Below are positions 34,391 to 43,742 of a DNA stretch of 64,000 nucleotides, in pieces. Below the pieces are notes generated by a model. It did no database searches. It was given only the letters and a program-made list of their open reading frames with translations, and was not told the origin of the DNA. The position numbers were made by a program, and so were the translations under genes. How positions within the stretch are numbered: the first letter of the stretch is position 1; each line of letters starts with the position of its first letter. Origin of the DNA: an uncultured bacterium (lineage in GTDB: Bacteria > Planctomycetota > JAJSAM01 > JAJVHW01); the NCBI GenBank assembly GCA_937996235.1, contig CALKVK010000009.1, positions 434,001 to 498,000 on the forward strand, in the 5' to 3' direction.

Positions 34391-35016
34391 TCCTTCTCGC
34401 CCGACTTCAGGTAGGCCTGCATGCGCTTCCAGGCCTTCTGTCGATCGCGCGGCTTGTCGTCGGGCTTGAACTTCAGCTCCCCCTCGAGCTTGTACTTCCA
34501 CCACGTCGACAGCACGCGGTGGACGATCGCCAGCCCGAGCGTGTCGCTCGAGCTCGACTTCATCAGATCGACGATCTCGAGGCCGACGGCCGCACGCACG
34601 CGCTTCGCCGTGGCGGAGGTCGTGACGTCCTCCGTCAGGAAGCGCTGCAGGAGCGCCTCGGCGGCCGGGCTGCGGTACGGCTGGACGTCCTCGTCCTTCG
34701 CGTTGTTGATGATGTCGGTCAGCGCGGAGAACTGCTCGAGCGGCGTCGCGCCGGACTTGTAGGCCTCGATGGCCTCGGCCAGCGGGTCGCGGGCGGCGTC
34801 GGCCGCGCGCTTCTCGGCGTCGATCTTCTCCTGACGCGCCTGGCGGTAGAGCTCGTCGAGCGTCGGCATGTCACCGTGCGCGGGAACGCGCGCCTCGGCG
34901 CGACGCGCGCCCGGCCCCCAGAGCGCGAGCAGCGCGAGCGAGGCCACGGCGAGCAGTGAGGCGCAGCGCCGCACGCGACGCGGCCGCGCGCGGGACGACA
35001 CGGAGGACGCGTTCAT
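34387..35016 (-). CDS. Secreted helical protein of unknown function
   Basis: A 209-residue protein with a signal peptide (ASLLAVASLALLALWGPGA). The mature part is helical and charged (MPTLDELYRQARQEKIDAEK, then IEAYKSGATPLEQFSALTD and KPRDRQKAWKRMQAYLKSG). The ATG at 35016 overlaps the preceding stop (ATGA). It follows the zinc-finger protein inside the pseudopilus block. Family not recognised. Confidence 0.7.
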   Translation of the reverse strand: MNASSVSSRARPRRVRRCASLLAVASLALLALWGPGARRAEARVPAHGDMPTLDELYRQARQEKIDAEKRAADAARDPLAEAIEAYKSGATPLEQFSALTDIINNAKDEDVQPYRSPAAEALLQRFLTEDVTTSATAKRVRAAVGLEIVDLMKSSSSDTLGLAIVHRVLSTWWKYKLEGELKFKPDDKPRDRQKAWKRMQAYLKSGEKD

Positions 35017-36494
35017 CGATAGACGACCTTGCGCGTCTTCCCGCCGCCGTTGCAGATCGGGCAGAACTGGTTGGAGTCCTGGCCGTTCGCGCCGGTGGAC
35101 GTGGTGAACCCCTTGCCGGCGCACGCCGAGCAGAGCTCCGACTCGTCCGTGCGGATGACGTTGAAGATGTTCGAGTGCTCGACGACGAACGCGCGCAGCC
35201 AGCGCCCGCGCAGGTCGTTCTTGAGACCGTCCCAGAACTCCTCGTCGGACTTCGGCTTGGATGCCTGCGCGGCGGGTGCACCGCCGCTCGACCCGGGCGC
35301 GCGCGAGCCGGGAGCCGGGCGGCGCTGGCGCTCCGACCCGGGCAGCGTGGCCTTCTTCATGACGATGAAGGAGCCCGTGCCGTAGGACTCGGTCAGGTTC
35401 TTGCGCGACGAGCGGTCGCGCCAGAAGGAGTCGAACTCCTCCTGGTCGAGACCGAAGTCCGCCATCGCCTTCGCCCAGAGCTCCTTCGGGAGCTCGCGGA
35501 CGGCCCAGGTCTTGGCCCCGGCCAGCGTGCCCTGGAGCGCCGGCGACGAGTCGTCGTCCTTCCGCAGCGGCTTCTTCTCGCGGGCCTTGGCATCGACGAG
35601 GTCCGACATCACCTGCACGACCTTGGCCTGGATGCGGTCGCGGAAGTACTTGTCGCGCTCGCGCGTCACCTGCGCGGAGAACGTGTCGAAGCGGATGGCC
35701 TCGCGGATCTGCGGGTCCTTGTACTTCTCGTCGAGCTCGAAGAGCAGGCGCAGCGCGTCGTTCCAGGACTTCGCCTGCTTCTGCCGCATCGCCGCCTTGA
35801 TCCGGATGACGAGGTCCTGCGCGCCCTTCGCGCGGATCAGGATGTCGCAGCGGCGCAGGCGCGCCTCGAGCGACTTGCCGTCGGGCGTCTCGAGGAACGC
35901 CGCGTCGCGCTTCGCCTGCTCGTAGTGGAGCTTGGCGTGCTCGTGGTCGCCGATCCGGGAGCAGTAGTCGGCGAGCTGGAAGTGCGCGGCCGCCGTGTCC
36001 GGCGGCGCCCTGTCGCGCTCCATCGTGTACAGCTCGTCGACGGTGTACGCGACCAGCGCCTCGACCCGCGTCGCGAGCACCTTCCCGACCGCGCCCGAGT
36101 CGTAGCCCTGGACGCCGTTCGCCGTCTTGACCTGCAGCGTGGTCTGCGCGCCGGACTGGTACTCCGCGAAGTTCAGCGCGACGCCGACCACCTGCTGCCC
36201 GCTCGTCAGGGTGACCACGTGCCCGTCGACCTCGACGACCTCGTCGACGGGGACGTCGATGCCGTACTTGATGCGCAGCTCCTTCGCGCGCTCCTCGGGC
36301 AGGTGGTCCCACCCCACGACGAGCACGCCGCCGGTGTCGAAGAGGCGCACGGCGAGGCCGTCGTCGCTCGTCGGGCCGGCCAGGATCTCCCCGTGGATCA
36401 TCCGGCCGTCGTCGAGCTCGATGAACTCTGCGCGCGCCGGCGCCGCGGAGAGGACTCCCAGCGCCAGTGCGAGTGTCGTGAGCGTCCTCTTCAT
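35013..36494 (-). CDS. Secreted protein with SH3-like start and C-terminal DnaJ-type zinc motif
   Basis: A 493-residue protein with a signal peptide (TLTTLALALGVLSAAPARA). After it, FIELDDGRMIHGEILAG resembles a small beta-barrel seen in planctomycete-type secreted proteins. A helical TPR-like middle follows (AHFQLADYCSRIGDHEHAKL). The C-terminus has one pair of zinc-knuckle motifs of DnaJ central-domain type, CSACAGKGF and CPICNGGG. A zinc knuckle on an exported protein is unusual. It lies between pseudopilin I and the SurA-like genes, so a role in the apparatus is possible. Confidence 0.65.
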   Translation of the reverse strand: MKRTLTTLALALGVLSAAPARAEFIELDDGRMIHGEILAGPTSDDGLAVRLFDTGGVLVVGWDHLPEERAKELRIKYGIDVPVDEVVEVDGHVVTLTSGQQVVGVALNFAEYQSGAQTTLQVKTANGVQGYDSGAVGKVLATRVEALVAYTVDELYTMERDRAPPDTAAAHFQLADYCSRIGDHEHAKLHYEQAKRDAAFLETPDGKSLEARLRRCDILIRAKGAQDLVIRIKAAMRQKQAKSWNDALRLLFELDEKYKDPQIREAIRFDTFSAQVTRERDKYFRDRIQAKVVQVMSDLVDAKAREKKPLRKDDDSSPALQGTLAGAKTWAVRELPKELWAKAMADFGLDQEEFDSFWRDRSSRKNLTESYGTGSFIVMKKATLPGSERQRRPAPGSRAPGSSGGAPAAQASKPKSDEEFWDGLKNDLRGRWLRAFVVEHSNIFNVIRTDESELCSACAGKGFTTSTGANGQDSNQFCPICNGGGKTRKVVYR

Positions 36495-36554
36495 CCGTTC
36501 GCTCCTCTCGTGGTCCGCCGACCCGGTCGTCCCGCGCGCAGCGCCCGGCGCACG

Positions 36555-37091
36555 TCAGCGCGCCTCGCGGCCACCCTTGCGATCCGCCTCGCCCGCGCGC
36601 TCCTCGGCGTAGGTGCGCGAGGTGCGGAACTCGTCGTCCGCGATCGTGTCGCCCGAGACGATCAGGCTCTCGGTCTCCTCGAGCCCGTCGCCGTACGTCA
36701 CGGTCACGAGCACCTGATAGCCCGCCTCGGGCACTGCCGCGTCCACGTCGGTGAACGCCAGCGCGTAGGTGTAGCCGGGATAGAGCGCGCTCTGCTTCGG
36801 CTCGGTCTTGCCGCCCTGCCCGCCCGGGAGCTTCGCGTCGCCGCCCGGTCGGAACTGGTTCACGAGCGTGCGCGCGTCGTTGCGCGCCTCGCCGAGGACC
36901 TGCGTCAGCCGCTGCTGCGACTGACGCTGGCTGGCGTAGCCCGCCGCGGTCGCCAGCACGATCATGACGGAGACGGCGCCCACCGCGAGGAGCGAGGTCG
37001 CCAGCATGACCTCGAGCAGCGTGAAGCCGGACCTCGCCCGGGCGGGACGGGGGCCGTTCAGCGGGTGCGGACTGGGGCGCGAGCAGCGCAT
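36555..37091 (-). CDS. Minor pseudopilin, GspI-like
   Basis: A 178-residue type II secretion/type IV pilus pseudopilin. The prepilin-peptidase site is ARSG/FTLLEVMLATSLLAVGA, with Phe at +1 and Glu at +5. The periplasmic part is short and beta-rich, as in GspI. The ATG at 37091 gives a 22-residue leader; a further upstream ATG (37133) is less likely. It is the last pseudopilin of the G-H-K-J-I series, 103 bases after J. Confidence 0.85.
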   Translation of the reverse strand: MRCSRPSPHPLNGPRPARARSGFTLLEVMLATSLLAVGAVSVMIVLATAAGYASQRQSQQRLTQVLGEARNDARTLVNQFRPGGDAKLPGGQGGKTEPKQSALYPGYTYALAFTDVDAAVPEAGYQVLVTVTYGDGLEETESLIVSGDTIADDEFRTSRTYAEERAGEADRKGGREAR

Positions 37092-37194
37092 GTTCGGCTC
37101 CGAGTGTAGCGCATCCGGCGCGGTCGCGAGCATCCGTGGCGCAGCGGGACCGGCCGCCGTCGGGACGGCCGCGGCACCCCTGCGCCCGATGTGC

Positions 37195-38433
37195 TCAGCG
37201 CCGGCCTCCGAACGCGGGGAGGTCGTCCTGGTACGTGTCGCGGAACGTCGAGATCGTGTAGTCGCGCACGACGGTGCGGCCGTGGTGCACGCGGCTCCCC
37301 GAGAGGTGCGCCTCGGCCGTCGTGCCGCGCACGCCGCGGGTGCAGCCCGTGAGCTGGTTGCCCTCGATCGCCTCGAAGCGGATCCACTCCGAGCCGATCT
37401 TCACGTGACGCTCGGCCGTGTCGGTCGCCGGGACGAAGCGCGCGTCCTCGAGATCGATGACCTTGCCGTCGGCCGTGAGGTCGGAGCGCAGGAAGCCGGA
37501 GATCGACGCGCTGCCGACGGGCTCCACGGCAAGCGTCACGCGCACGCGGCGCGGGAACGTGTCGTCGGTCGGGTCGTCGGTCGACTCCGGACCCTTCGCG
37601 AGGAAGAAGCCGGTGTAGCGCTCGCGGTTGCCCTGCGTCCGCAGGATGCCGCGCGTCGAGTCCCAGGTGCTGAGGGCCCCGCCGTTCCGGGGGTCCATGG
37701 CCGTGTCCCACGTGTTCGTGCGCCGCGACCAGAACTGCACGCCGAAGTACAGCACGCCCGACATGATCGGCCGCGCCCGCGCCACGATCTCCTTGCGGTC
37801 GGCCGGTCCGCGCTCCTGCTTCGAGACGCCCGGATCGCCGAACGCACCCGTCGGGAACAGCGACTCGGGCCCGCCGATCGGGCTGCGGAAACCGCGGTAG
37901 AGCGTGGTCACCGCGGTGTCGACGACGCTGTCCGGCACGGTCGCCCAGAACACCTCCTGCAGACCGCCCGTGGCGCGCAGCTTGTGCTCGTCGGACTCCT
38001 CGATGTCGCCGACCTGGTCGAGCACGCCCTTCACGTTGAGCTGGGTGCCCGCGTAGCGCGTGACGGCGGCGGTCGCCTCGCGCGGGATCAGGCGCACGAA
38101 GAACAGCCGCTGCATGCGTGCATCCGGCTTCTCGTCGCCGTCCACGTCGCAGTCGACGTGGTCGGAGAAGAGGCGCACGTCCGGTCGGCCCGTCTCGCAG
38201 TCCGCCACCGTGTAGAGCGTCTCGACGTCCGCGGAGAACGCCTCGCTGAACGTCTGCAACGCGTCGAGTGTGTCCGAGCTCGACTGGCCCGTCGTCAGGA
38301 AGTCGCTCGCTCGCGAGAGGAGCGCGACCAGCCCGATCGAGACCAGCGAGAACAGGCTCATCGCGAGGAGCAGCTCCATCAGCGAGAAGCCGCCGGCCGA
38401 AGCCGGGGAGCCGTGCGCGCGTGCTCGTGCCAT
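37195..38433 (-). CDS. Minor pseudopilin, GspJ-like, with added beta module
   Basis: A 412-residue pseudopilin, about twice the usual GspJ length. The cleavage site is SAGG/FSLMELLLAMSLFSLV, with Glu at +5. Residues about 50-325 form the expanded GspJ-like body. Residues about 326-389 carry a module, HVKIGSEWIRFEAIEGNQ then LTGCTRGVRGTTAEAH, that recurs in the upstream giant pseudopilin. The start is two bases after that gene's stop. Probably a tip component of the pseudopilus with K and I. Confidence 0.85.
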   Translation of the reverse strand: MARARAHGSPASAGGFSLMELLLAMSLFSLVSIGLVALLSRASDFLTTGQSSSDTLDALQTFSEAFSADVETLYTVADCETGRPDVRLFSDHVDCDVDGDEKPDARMQRLFFVRLIPREATAAVTRYAGTQLNVKGVLDQVGDIEESDEHKLRATGGLQEVFWATVPDSVVDTAVTTLYRGFRSPIGGPESLFPTGAFGDPGVSKQERGPADRKEIVARARPIMSGVLYFGVQFWSRRTNTWDTAMDPRNGGALSTWDSTRGILRTQGNRERYTGFFLAKGPESTDDPTDDTFPRRVRVTLAVEPVGSASISGFLRSDLTADGKVIDLEDARFVPATDTAERHVKIGSEWIRFEAIEGNQLTGCTRGVRGTTAEAHLSGSRVHHGRTVVRDYTISTFRDTYQDDLPAFGGRR

Positions 38434-38435
38434 GA

Positions 38436-41400
38436 CTACTTGTCCTCGTAGATGACGGACGGCGGGGCGACGAACTCGACGACCGCCTGCTGGATCCAGG
38501 GAGTCTGCTTCCAGAAGTCCGGCGCGACGTCCGCGAAGCGGTCGTACGCGCCCTGGTTGAAGCGGACGAGGAAGCGCAGTTCCAGGCGGTCGGACTCGAT
38601 GTTGAGCAGGTTCTCGGCCGTCGGATCCGTGATCTCGTAGAGCCACTTCCGGCGCTCGGTCTCCGGGATCATGTCCTGGCCGACGCGCACCACCTGGTCG
38701 GAGTCCCACGCGGGGCCGCCCTCGAAGCGCACGAGCGCGATCACGTCGATGAAGCTGCGCGGCACCTCGTCCCAGGTCACGCGCTTCCACACGGCGCCGG
38801 GCTTCGTCCACGAGAGCTGCACGTACGACAGCTCCGGATCGTCGGAGCGCTCGGAGTAGCGGTCGTAGTGGCGGAACGGCATCGCGACGACGACGTCGTC
38901 GACGGCGTACGCCTCCGGGATCGACCCGAACCGTCCGCGGAAGATCGCGCCGCCCACGCGCGCCTCGGCGTCCTGGCGCTGCGACGCCTTGCTCGGGTCC
39001 ACGCGGCCGAGCGGCCCGGACAGCTCGTTGTCGTTGCGGAGCGTGTAGCCGATGATCTCCGCCCGGTCGCCGATGCGCAGGTAGCCGTCGTCGGGGAAGT
39101 CGGTCGCGTCCACGAGCTGGTACGAGCCCGACGACTCGTCCACGTCGTTGACGAGCCGCGACGCCGGGAACGTGTGGATCGGCGAGACCACGGCGTTGTA
39201 GCCGTGGGGCTTCGCCTCGGTCAGGAACGTGCCGCGCACGCAGCCCTCGAAGAGGCCCTGCTCGGGGTCGAAGCTCGAGTAGAGGATGAGCTCGTCGTCC
39301 ACGCGCAGCACGCCGCCGTCGGTCGGGAACAGGCGGTCGTCGATCGGCAGGCCGGAGTAGACGGTCGCCTGCAGCGTGTCGTCGAACCACGCCATGTGGA
39401 CCTTGATCTTGTCTTCCTTCTCGTCGATTCCGGCGAACCGCGGCTCGACCGCCTGCTGCGCCGCGCTGCCGGCCTGCGTGAACTGCGGATCGAGGTTCGC
39501 GGGCACCTCGCCGAGCATCACGTAGTTGGGGCGCGTCGCGTCGCCGCGCTGGAAGTCGGGGAAGAAGACCTCGTCGAGCAGCGCGGGCGAGGTGCCGCCG
39601 TTGTCGTCGTAGCGCCGCCCGAACTTCAGCTTCTCGGCCGCGGTCGTGAGCCCTGCGTCGGGCAGCTCCCCGCTGGGGAACTTCAGCGCGCGGGTCCAGA
39701 GCCGCGAGTCGAAACGGCGCAGGTCGTACTCGGCGAGGACGGGGCGCTGGATGTCGGGGCGGTCCCACGTCCACGCCTGCGTGGACGTCTGCGTGAGCCC
39801 CACCCAGCCGCGGTAGCCCCACTGCACGCGGACGTGCTCGTCGTTCAGACGCGCGTCGCGCAGCGTGATCAGGTCGTCGAAGCCCGGGAAGGCGCCGCGC
39901 TGGCTCTTGTCGTTGTCGAGCTCGACGGCGTTGCCCGGCACGACGCGGAAGGTCGGCAGCACCTGCGTGCCCTGCTGGTGGTCGCGCGGGATCGTGTTCG
40001 CGATCCGGAACTCCTCGCTCTGCGAGCGCAGCTCCATGCCGCGGCAGTCGAACGCGCGCGCGATGTCCATCGCCCCGGCCTGGTCCTGTGTCGGCGGCAG
40101 GAACCCGGATGTGTCGACGCCCTGCGTCGGCTCCGGCGGCGCCTGGCTCTCGACGTTGTCGTCGGTGGCGTGCGGCGGCGTGAAGCCGCTCGAGGAGTTG
40201 CCGCCCGAGCCGCCCTTGTTGCCGACCGCCGCGGCGATCTGCGCGTTGACCTGGTCCTCCGTCAGCGGACGGTTGATCTGCGAGAAGACGTTCTGGACGT
40301 CGTCGATGCGCAGGCTGCGATAGAAGACCAGGCGCCCCGACACCGCCTGCGAGTCGATCCAGTCGTACTTGACCCACTCGGATCCGACCTGCACGTACGC
40401 GAACTGGCCGACCTGCGGCTCGTTCTCCGCGGGAAGCAGGTAGTCCTCGCGCGTGGCCCCGGTCGCGACGATCCCGATCGGGATGAACGCCGTGTACGCG
40501 CCGTTCGGCACGGTCTGGAAGCCGGAGCTCGTCTTGACGGCGAGTCCGAACGTCGCCGTGGCGCTCGACGTGTCGCCGAAGCTGTACGTGGGGATGAAGC
40601 GCGGGAACCCGTCGTTCCCGTTGATGTCGTACGTGACGTGCTCGAGCTGGACGTTGCGCTGCTCGATGTTGATCTGCCCGCCGGACTGCACCGAGTAGCG
40701 GATGATCTCGGTGCCTCCGATGTCGTTCGACTGCTGCTCGCTCGCGGCGTTCACGCTGCCGGCACGGACCTGCCAGCGGCCGGCCGAGTTGCCGCCCCCG
40801 CCCGGACCGCCGCCGCCGCTCGACGCGGTCGGCGTGATGTTGGCGGAGTTCGAGACGAGGAGCGCGAGTCCCTGCGCGCCTTGTCCGCCCAGGTCGTCGA
40901 GGATCGTCGGCGAGTTGTCGCCGGTGTCCCACTCGGTGAGCGTGACTCCCGTGATCGGCAGCGTCGTGCTGGAGGCCGACGCGCCGAGTCCCTGCATGAA
41001 GTTGGCAGGGTTGTTCTGATCCTCGAGCGTGTCGAGCGTGTAGTTGAAGCGATAGACACGGAACGGCCCGATGTTGGCGTCGAGCGTCGCGCCGCCGCGC
41101 TTCAGGTCGGAGAGCAGCGGACCCGAGAACCCGTAGAGCTCGACGATGTCGCCCTCGGCGTGCGTGCGCGGCTCGTTCGCCTCGTTCTCGTGGTCGATCG
41201 TGCGCGCCTTGCGCCGCGTGATCCGGAACGCGTTGTCGGTGTGCGACGCGTACTCCATGATCTCGAGGCCCTCGACCGCGCGCAGGACCAGCGCGCCCGA
41301 GTCGGGGAACGAGCGCGCGTCCTCGACGCGCAGTTCCTGCACGTCGCCGGTGGACGCCACGCTGCTCGTCAGCCGCGTGATGCCCGACGCGAGCCCCTGC

Positions 41401-43658
41401 TTCTCGCCGTCGATGAACAGCTCGAGCTGCGACGGGTGCGTGCCGCCCACGTGGACACCGATGTGGTACCAGGTCTCGGTGTCCCACGTGGTGTGGTCGA
41501 ACTCGTAGTAGACCTCGGCGGCGCGCTGCTCGCGCGTCGCGTCCGCCACGGCGAGGACCAGGAGGTCGCGGCGCGAGTCGTAGCCGAGGCTCACGCGGTT
41601 CATCAGGTCGTCGTCGAGGCCGTAGTCGAAGATGACCTGGTCGCCCTGGCCGCGCGTCCACTGCGGCTGGTACCAGAACGACAGCGCGAAGTCGCGCAGC
41701 CCCACCTCGACGTCCTGCCCGACCGGGTCCGCGTCCACGAACTCGACGAGGTCGGCCTTGCGGTCGTCCACGCTGTAGGGACCGTCGACGCTGACGTCGA
41801 AGTTCTCCTGCGCGAGGTCGAGACCGTCGGGCAGGTCCGACTCGTCGAAGTGGTGCACGCGATCCGGGATGCGGCGGTTCGCGAACCGGAACGCGCCGGG
41901 GAGCAGCGCGACGTGGCCGACGCCCGCCGCGCGGTCAGTCGACGGGAAGCGGCTCTTCTGCGCGAACGCGAAGTACTCAGAGGCCGGGATGTTCGCGCCG
42001 TCGTAGTGCGCGTTGACGTTGTCGGGATACGTGGCGAACCACTTCCCGTCGCGCGACTTCATGATCTGGTCCTGGAACTCCGCCTGCGTCTCGACGACGT
42101 AGCGCGACGACGTGATGCTCGACGCGACGACCACGCGGCGGAACTCGCGGCGCGCCAGCTCGCGGCCCGTGGCGTCGAGGAGCGACGCCGCCGCGCGGAT
42201 CTCGTACGTGTCGTACGACGCGAACGTGAACGGCACGGTCGAGAAGCCGAGCAGCGAGTCGTTCGCGTTCATCGCGTTCAGCAGCACGGCCTTGTACGCG
42301 TCGTCGTCGAGGATGTTCTGGTCGGCGCGGGCCGAGTCGAGCGCGCGCGTGAAGTCGCCCCACGTGCGGTAGACACCGGGCTCCGTCTCCCCGTCGACCG
42401 TCCACGTGCGCAGGAAGTCGGCGAGCCGCTGCGCGACGTCGAGCGTGAGCCCCGCGCCGTTGCGGCCGCGCAGGTGCAGGCCCTCGAAGATCTTCACCAG
42501 GGTGGCCCGGTCGCAGGTGTTGATGTTCACGGGGCTGCGCGCGAGCGAGTAGATGCGCGTCTGGTCCGCCGTGTAGTCGTGGTCGATCCGGCCGGCGAGC
42601 AGGACCTGGTTGCTGCCGCGCACCTTCGTCACGACGCCGTAGTCGGAGTTGACGCCGTCGGTGATCCGCACCACGGTGCCGACGCCGAAGTAGCGGACGT
42701 TCGCGATCTCGGCGTAGGCGAGCGCCCCGGCCGCCGCGGTGATGCCGTTGCGCACGAGCTGCGGGTTCGACCAGCCGTCGCCCACGACGTTGCCGTTCGA
42801 GGTCGTGATGTAGGGTCGCAGCGCGTCGAACTGGTCCGGGGTGAGCGACGCGACGCCCAGCTCGGAGATCGTCCGCACCTGGTAGGGGTTCGTGAAGTCG
42901 ACCCACGAGCCGGGGCGCGCGCGGAAGGGCCGCGTCGCGATCTGGAACGCCGCCTCGAGCACGACGACGTCGCCGACCTGCCAGTCGGACGGTCCGGGGT
43001 TCTCCGGCAGGTCCGAGCGGTAGCCGCGCTCGCACCCGATCAGCTCGCTGCCCGAGACGGCTTCGTACCGGACGCACTCGCTGCCGACCCGCACCACGCC
43101 GCCCTCGGGCGGGAAGAGCGAGGCGTCGGCGACGACGATCCGGTTGTCGTCCGCCGACAGCTCTGCGGCGACCTCGGAGCGTCCGAGGATGTTCGCCAGG
43201 ACGGGGTACGAGCAGTTGTTGACGTTGAAGAGCGCCTGCTGGTCGCGGACCTGCACGTCCCAGACGCGCTGCTCGCGCGCCGTGACCCGGTTGAACCGCT
43301 CGAGCAGGGCGTCCGGGATCTCGAACTCGCTGCGCGTGTCGGAGCCGGGCGTGGCCGAGTCCGGGGGCCGCGCGTCGCTGGCGACCGGCCCGAACTCGTC
43401 GAGCGCGCGGCGCTCCACGTGGGGCAGACCGCGCGTGAGGTTCGCGCGCACCAGCTCGAAGAGACTCTCGGCCTCCCAGTCGGCGCGGGCCGAGTACAGG
43501 AAGCGCTCGCCGCGGATCGCGCTGTCGCGCATCGTCACCAGGAACGGCGTGGCGACGATCGCGAGCAGCACGAGCACCGAGACGACGGAGATGAGGGCGA
43601 TCCCTCGACGACCACCGGCGATCATTCGGTTACCAGTTACCGGCAACTTCGTTTCCAT
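38436..43658 (-). CDS. Giant GspK-like pseudopilin (1740 residues) with LamG-like domain and repeated beta modules
   Basis: The N-terminus RRG/IALISVVSVLVLLAIVAT is a class III prepilin signal without Glu at +5, as is typical of GspK. Two SAM-like GspK signatures follow: ALFNVNNCSYPVLANILG (about 142-159) and PVNINTCDRATLVKIFEGL (about 376-394). Inserted or appended are a LamG/concanavalin-like domain (about 615-760; DFALSFWYQPQW, TWYHIGVHVGG, LELFIDGEKQG) and copies of the module FPxDGxxRxGxExIxY (about 173-232, 775-842, 1440-1495, 1514-1555). Normal GspK has about 320 residues. It probably caps the pseudopilus and may bind surface ligands. Confidence 0.85.
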   Translation of the reverse strand: METKLPVTGNRMIAGGRRGIALISVVSVLVLLAIVATPFLVTMRDSAIRGERFLYSARADWEAESLFELVRANLTRGLPHVERRALDEFGPVASDARPPDSATPGSDTRSEFEIPDALLERFNRVTAREQRVWDVQVRDQQALFNVNNCSYPVLANILGRSEVAAELSADDNRIVVADASLFPPEGGVVRVGSECVRYEAVSGSELIGCERGYRSDLPENPGPSDWQVGDVVVLEAAFQIATRPFRARPGSWVDFTNPYQVRTISELGVASLTPDQFDALRPYITTSNGNVVGDGWSNPQLVRNGITAAAGALAYAEIANVRYFGVGTVVRITDGVNSDYGVVTKVRGSNQVLLAGRIDHDYTADQTRIYSLARSPVNINTCDRATLVKIFEGLHLRGRNGAGLTLDVAQRLADFLRTWTVDGETEPGVYRTWGDFTRALDSARADQNILDDDAYKAVLLNAMNANDSLLGFSTVPFTFASYDTYEIRAAASLLDATGRELARREFRRVVVASSITSSRYVVETQAEFQDQIMKSRDGKWFATYPDNVNAHYDGANIPASEYFAFAQKSRFPSTDRAAGVGHVALLPGAFRFANRRIPDRVHHFDESDLPDGLDLAQENFDVSVDGPYSVDDRKADLVEFVDADPVGQDVEVGLRDFALSFWYQPQWTRGQGDQVIFDYGLDDDLMNRVSLGYDSRRDLLVLAVADATREQRAAEVYYEFDHTTWDTETWYHIGVHVGGTHPSQLELFIDGEKQGLASGITRLTSSVASTGDVQELRVEDARSFPDSGALVLRAVEGLEIMEYASHTDNAFRITRRKARTIDHENEANEPRTHAEGDIVELYGFSGPLLSDLKRGGATLDANIGPFRVYRFNYTLDTLEDQNNPANFMQGLGASASSTTLPITGVTLTEWDTGDNSPTILDDLGGQGAQGLALLVSNSANITPTASSGGGGPGGGGNSAGRWQVRAGSVNAASEQQSNDIGGTEIIRYSVQSGGQINIEQRNVQLEHVTYDINGNDGFPRFIPTYSFGDTSSATATFGLAVKTSSGFQTVPNGAYTAFIPIGIVATGATREDYLLPAENEPQVGQFAYVQVGSEWVKYDWIDSQAVSGRLVFYRSLRIDDVQNVFSQINRPLTEDQVNAQIAAAVGNKGGSGGNSSSGFTPPHATDDNVESQAPPEPTQGVDTSGFLPPTQDQAGAMDIARAFDCRGMELRSQSEEFRIANTIPRDHQQGTQVLPTFRVVPGNAVELDNDKSQRGAFPGFDDLITLRDARLNDEHVRVQWGYRGWVGLTQTSTQAWTWDRPDIQRPVLAEYDLRRFDSRLWTRALKFPSGELPDAGLTTAAEKLKFGRRYDDNGGTSPALLDEVFFPDFQRGDATRPNYVMLGEVPANLDPQFTQAGSAAQQAVEPRFAGIDEKEDKIKVHMAWFDDTLQATVYSGLPIDDRLFPTDGGVLRVDDELILYSSFDPEQGLFEGCVRGTFLTEAKPHGYNAVVSPIHTFPASRLVNDVDESSGSYQLVDATDFPDDGYLRIGDRAEIIGYTLRNDNELSGPLGRVDPSKASQRQDAEARVGGAIFRGRFGSIPEAYAVDDVVVAMPFRHYDRYSERSDDPELSYVQLSWTKPGAVWKRVTWDEVPRSFIDVIALVRFEGGPAWDSDQVVRVGQDMIPETERRKWLYEITDPTAENLLNIESDRLELRFLVRFNQGAYDRFADVAPDFWKQTPWIQQAVVEFVAPPSVIYEDK

Positions 43659-43742
43659 TGCGCGTCTCCGTGGCGATCCGCCGCGTCCCCAGGTCGTGCG
43701 GGCCTCGGGGAGCGAACCCCGGGCCGCGCGGCGCGGGCGCGC

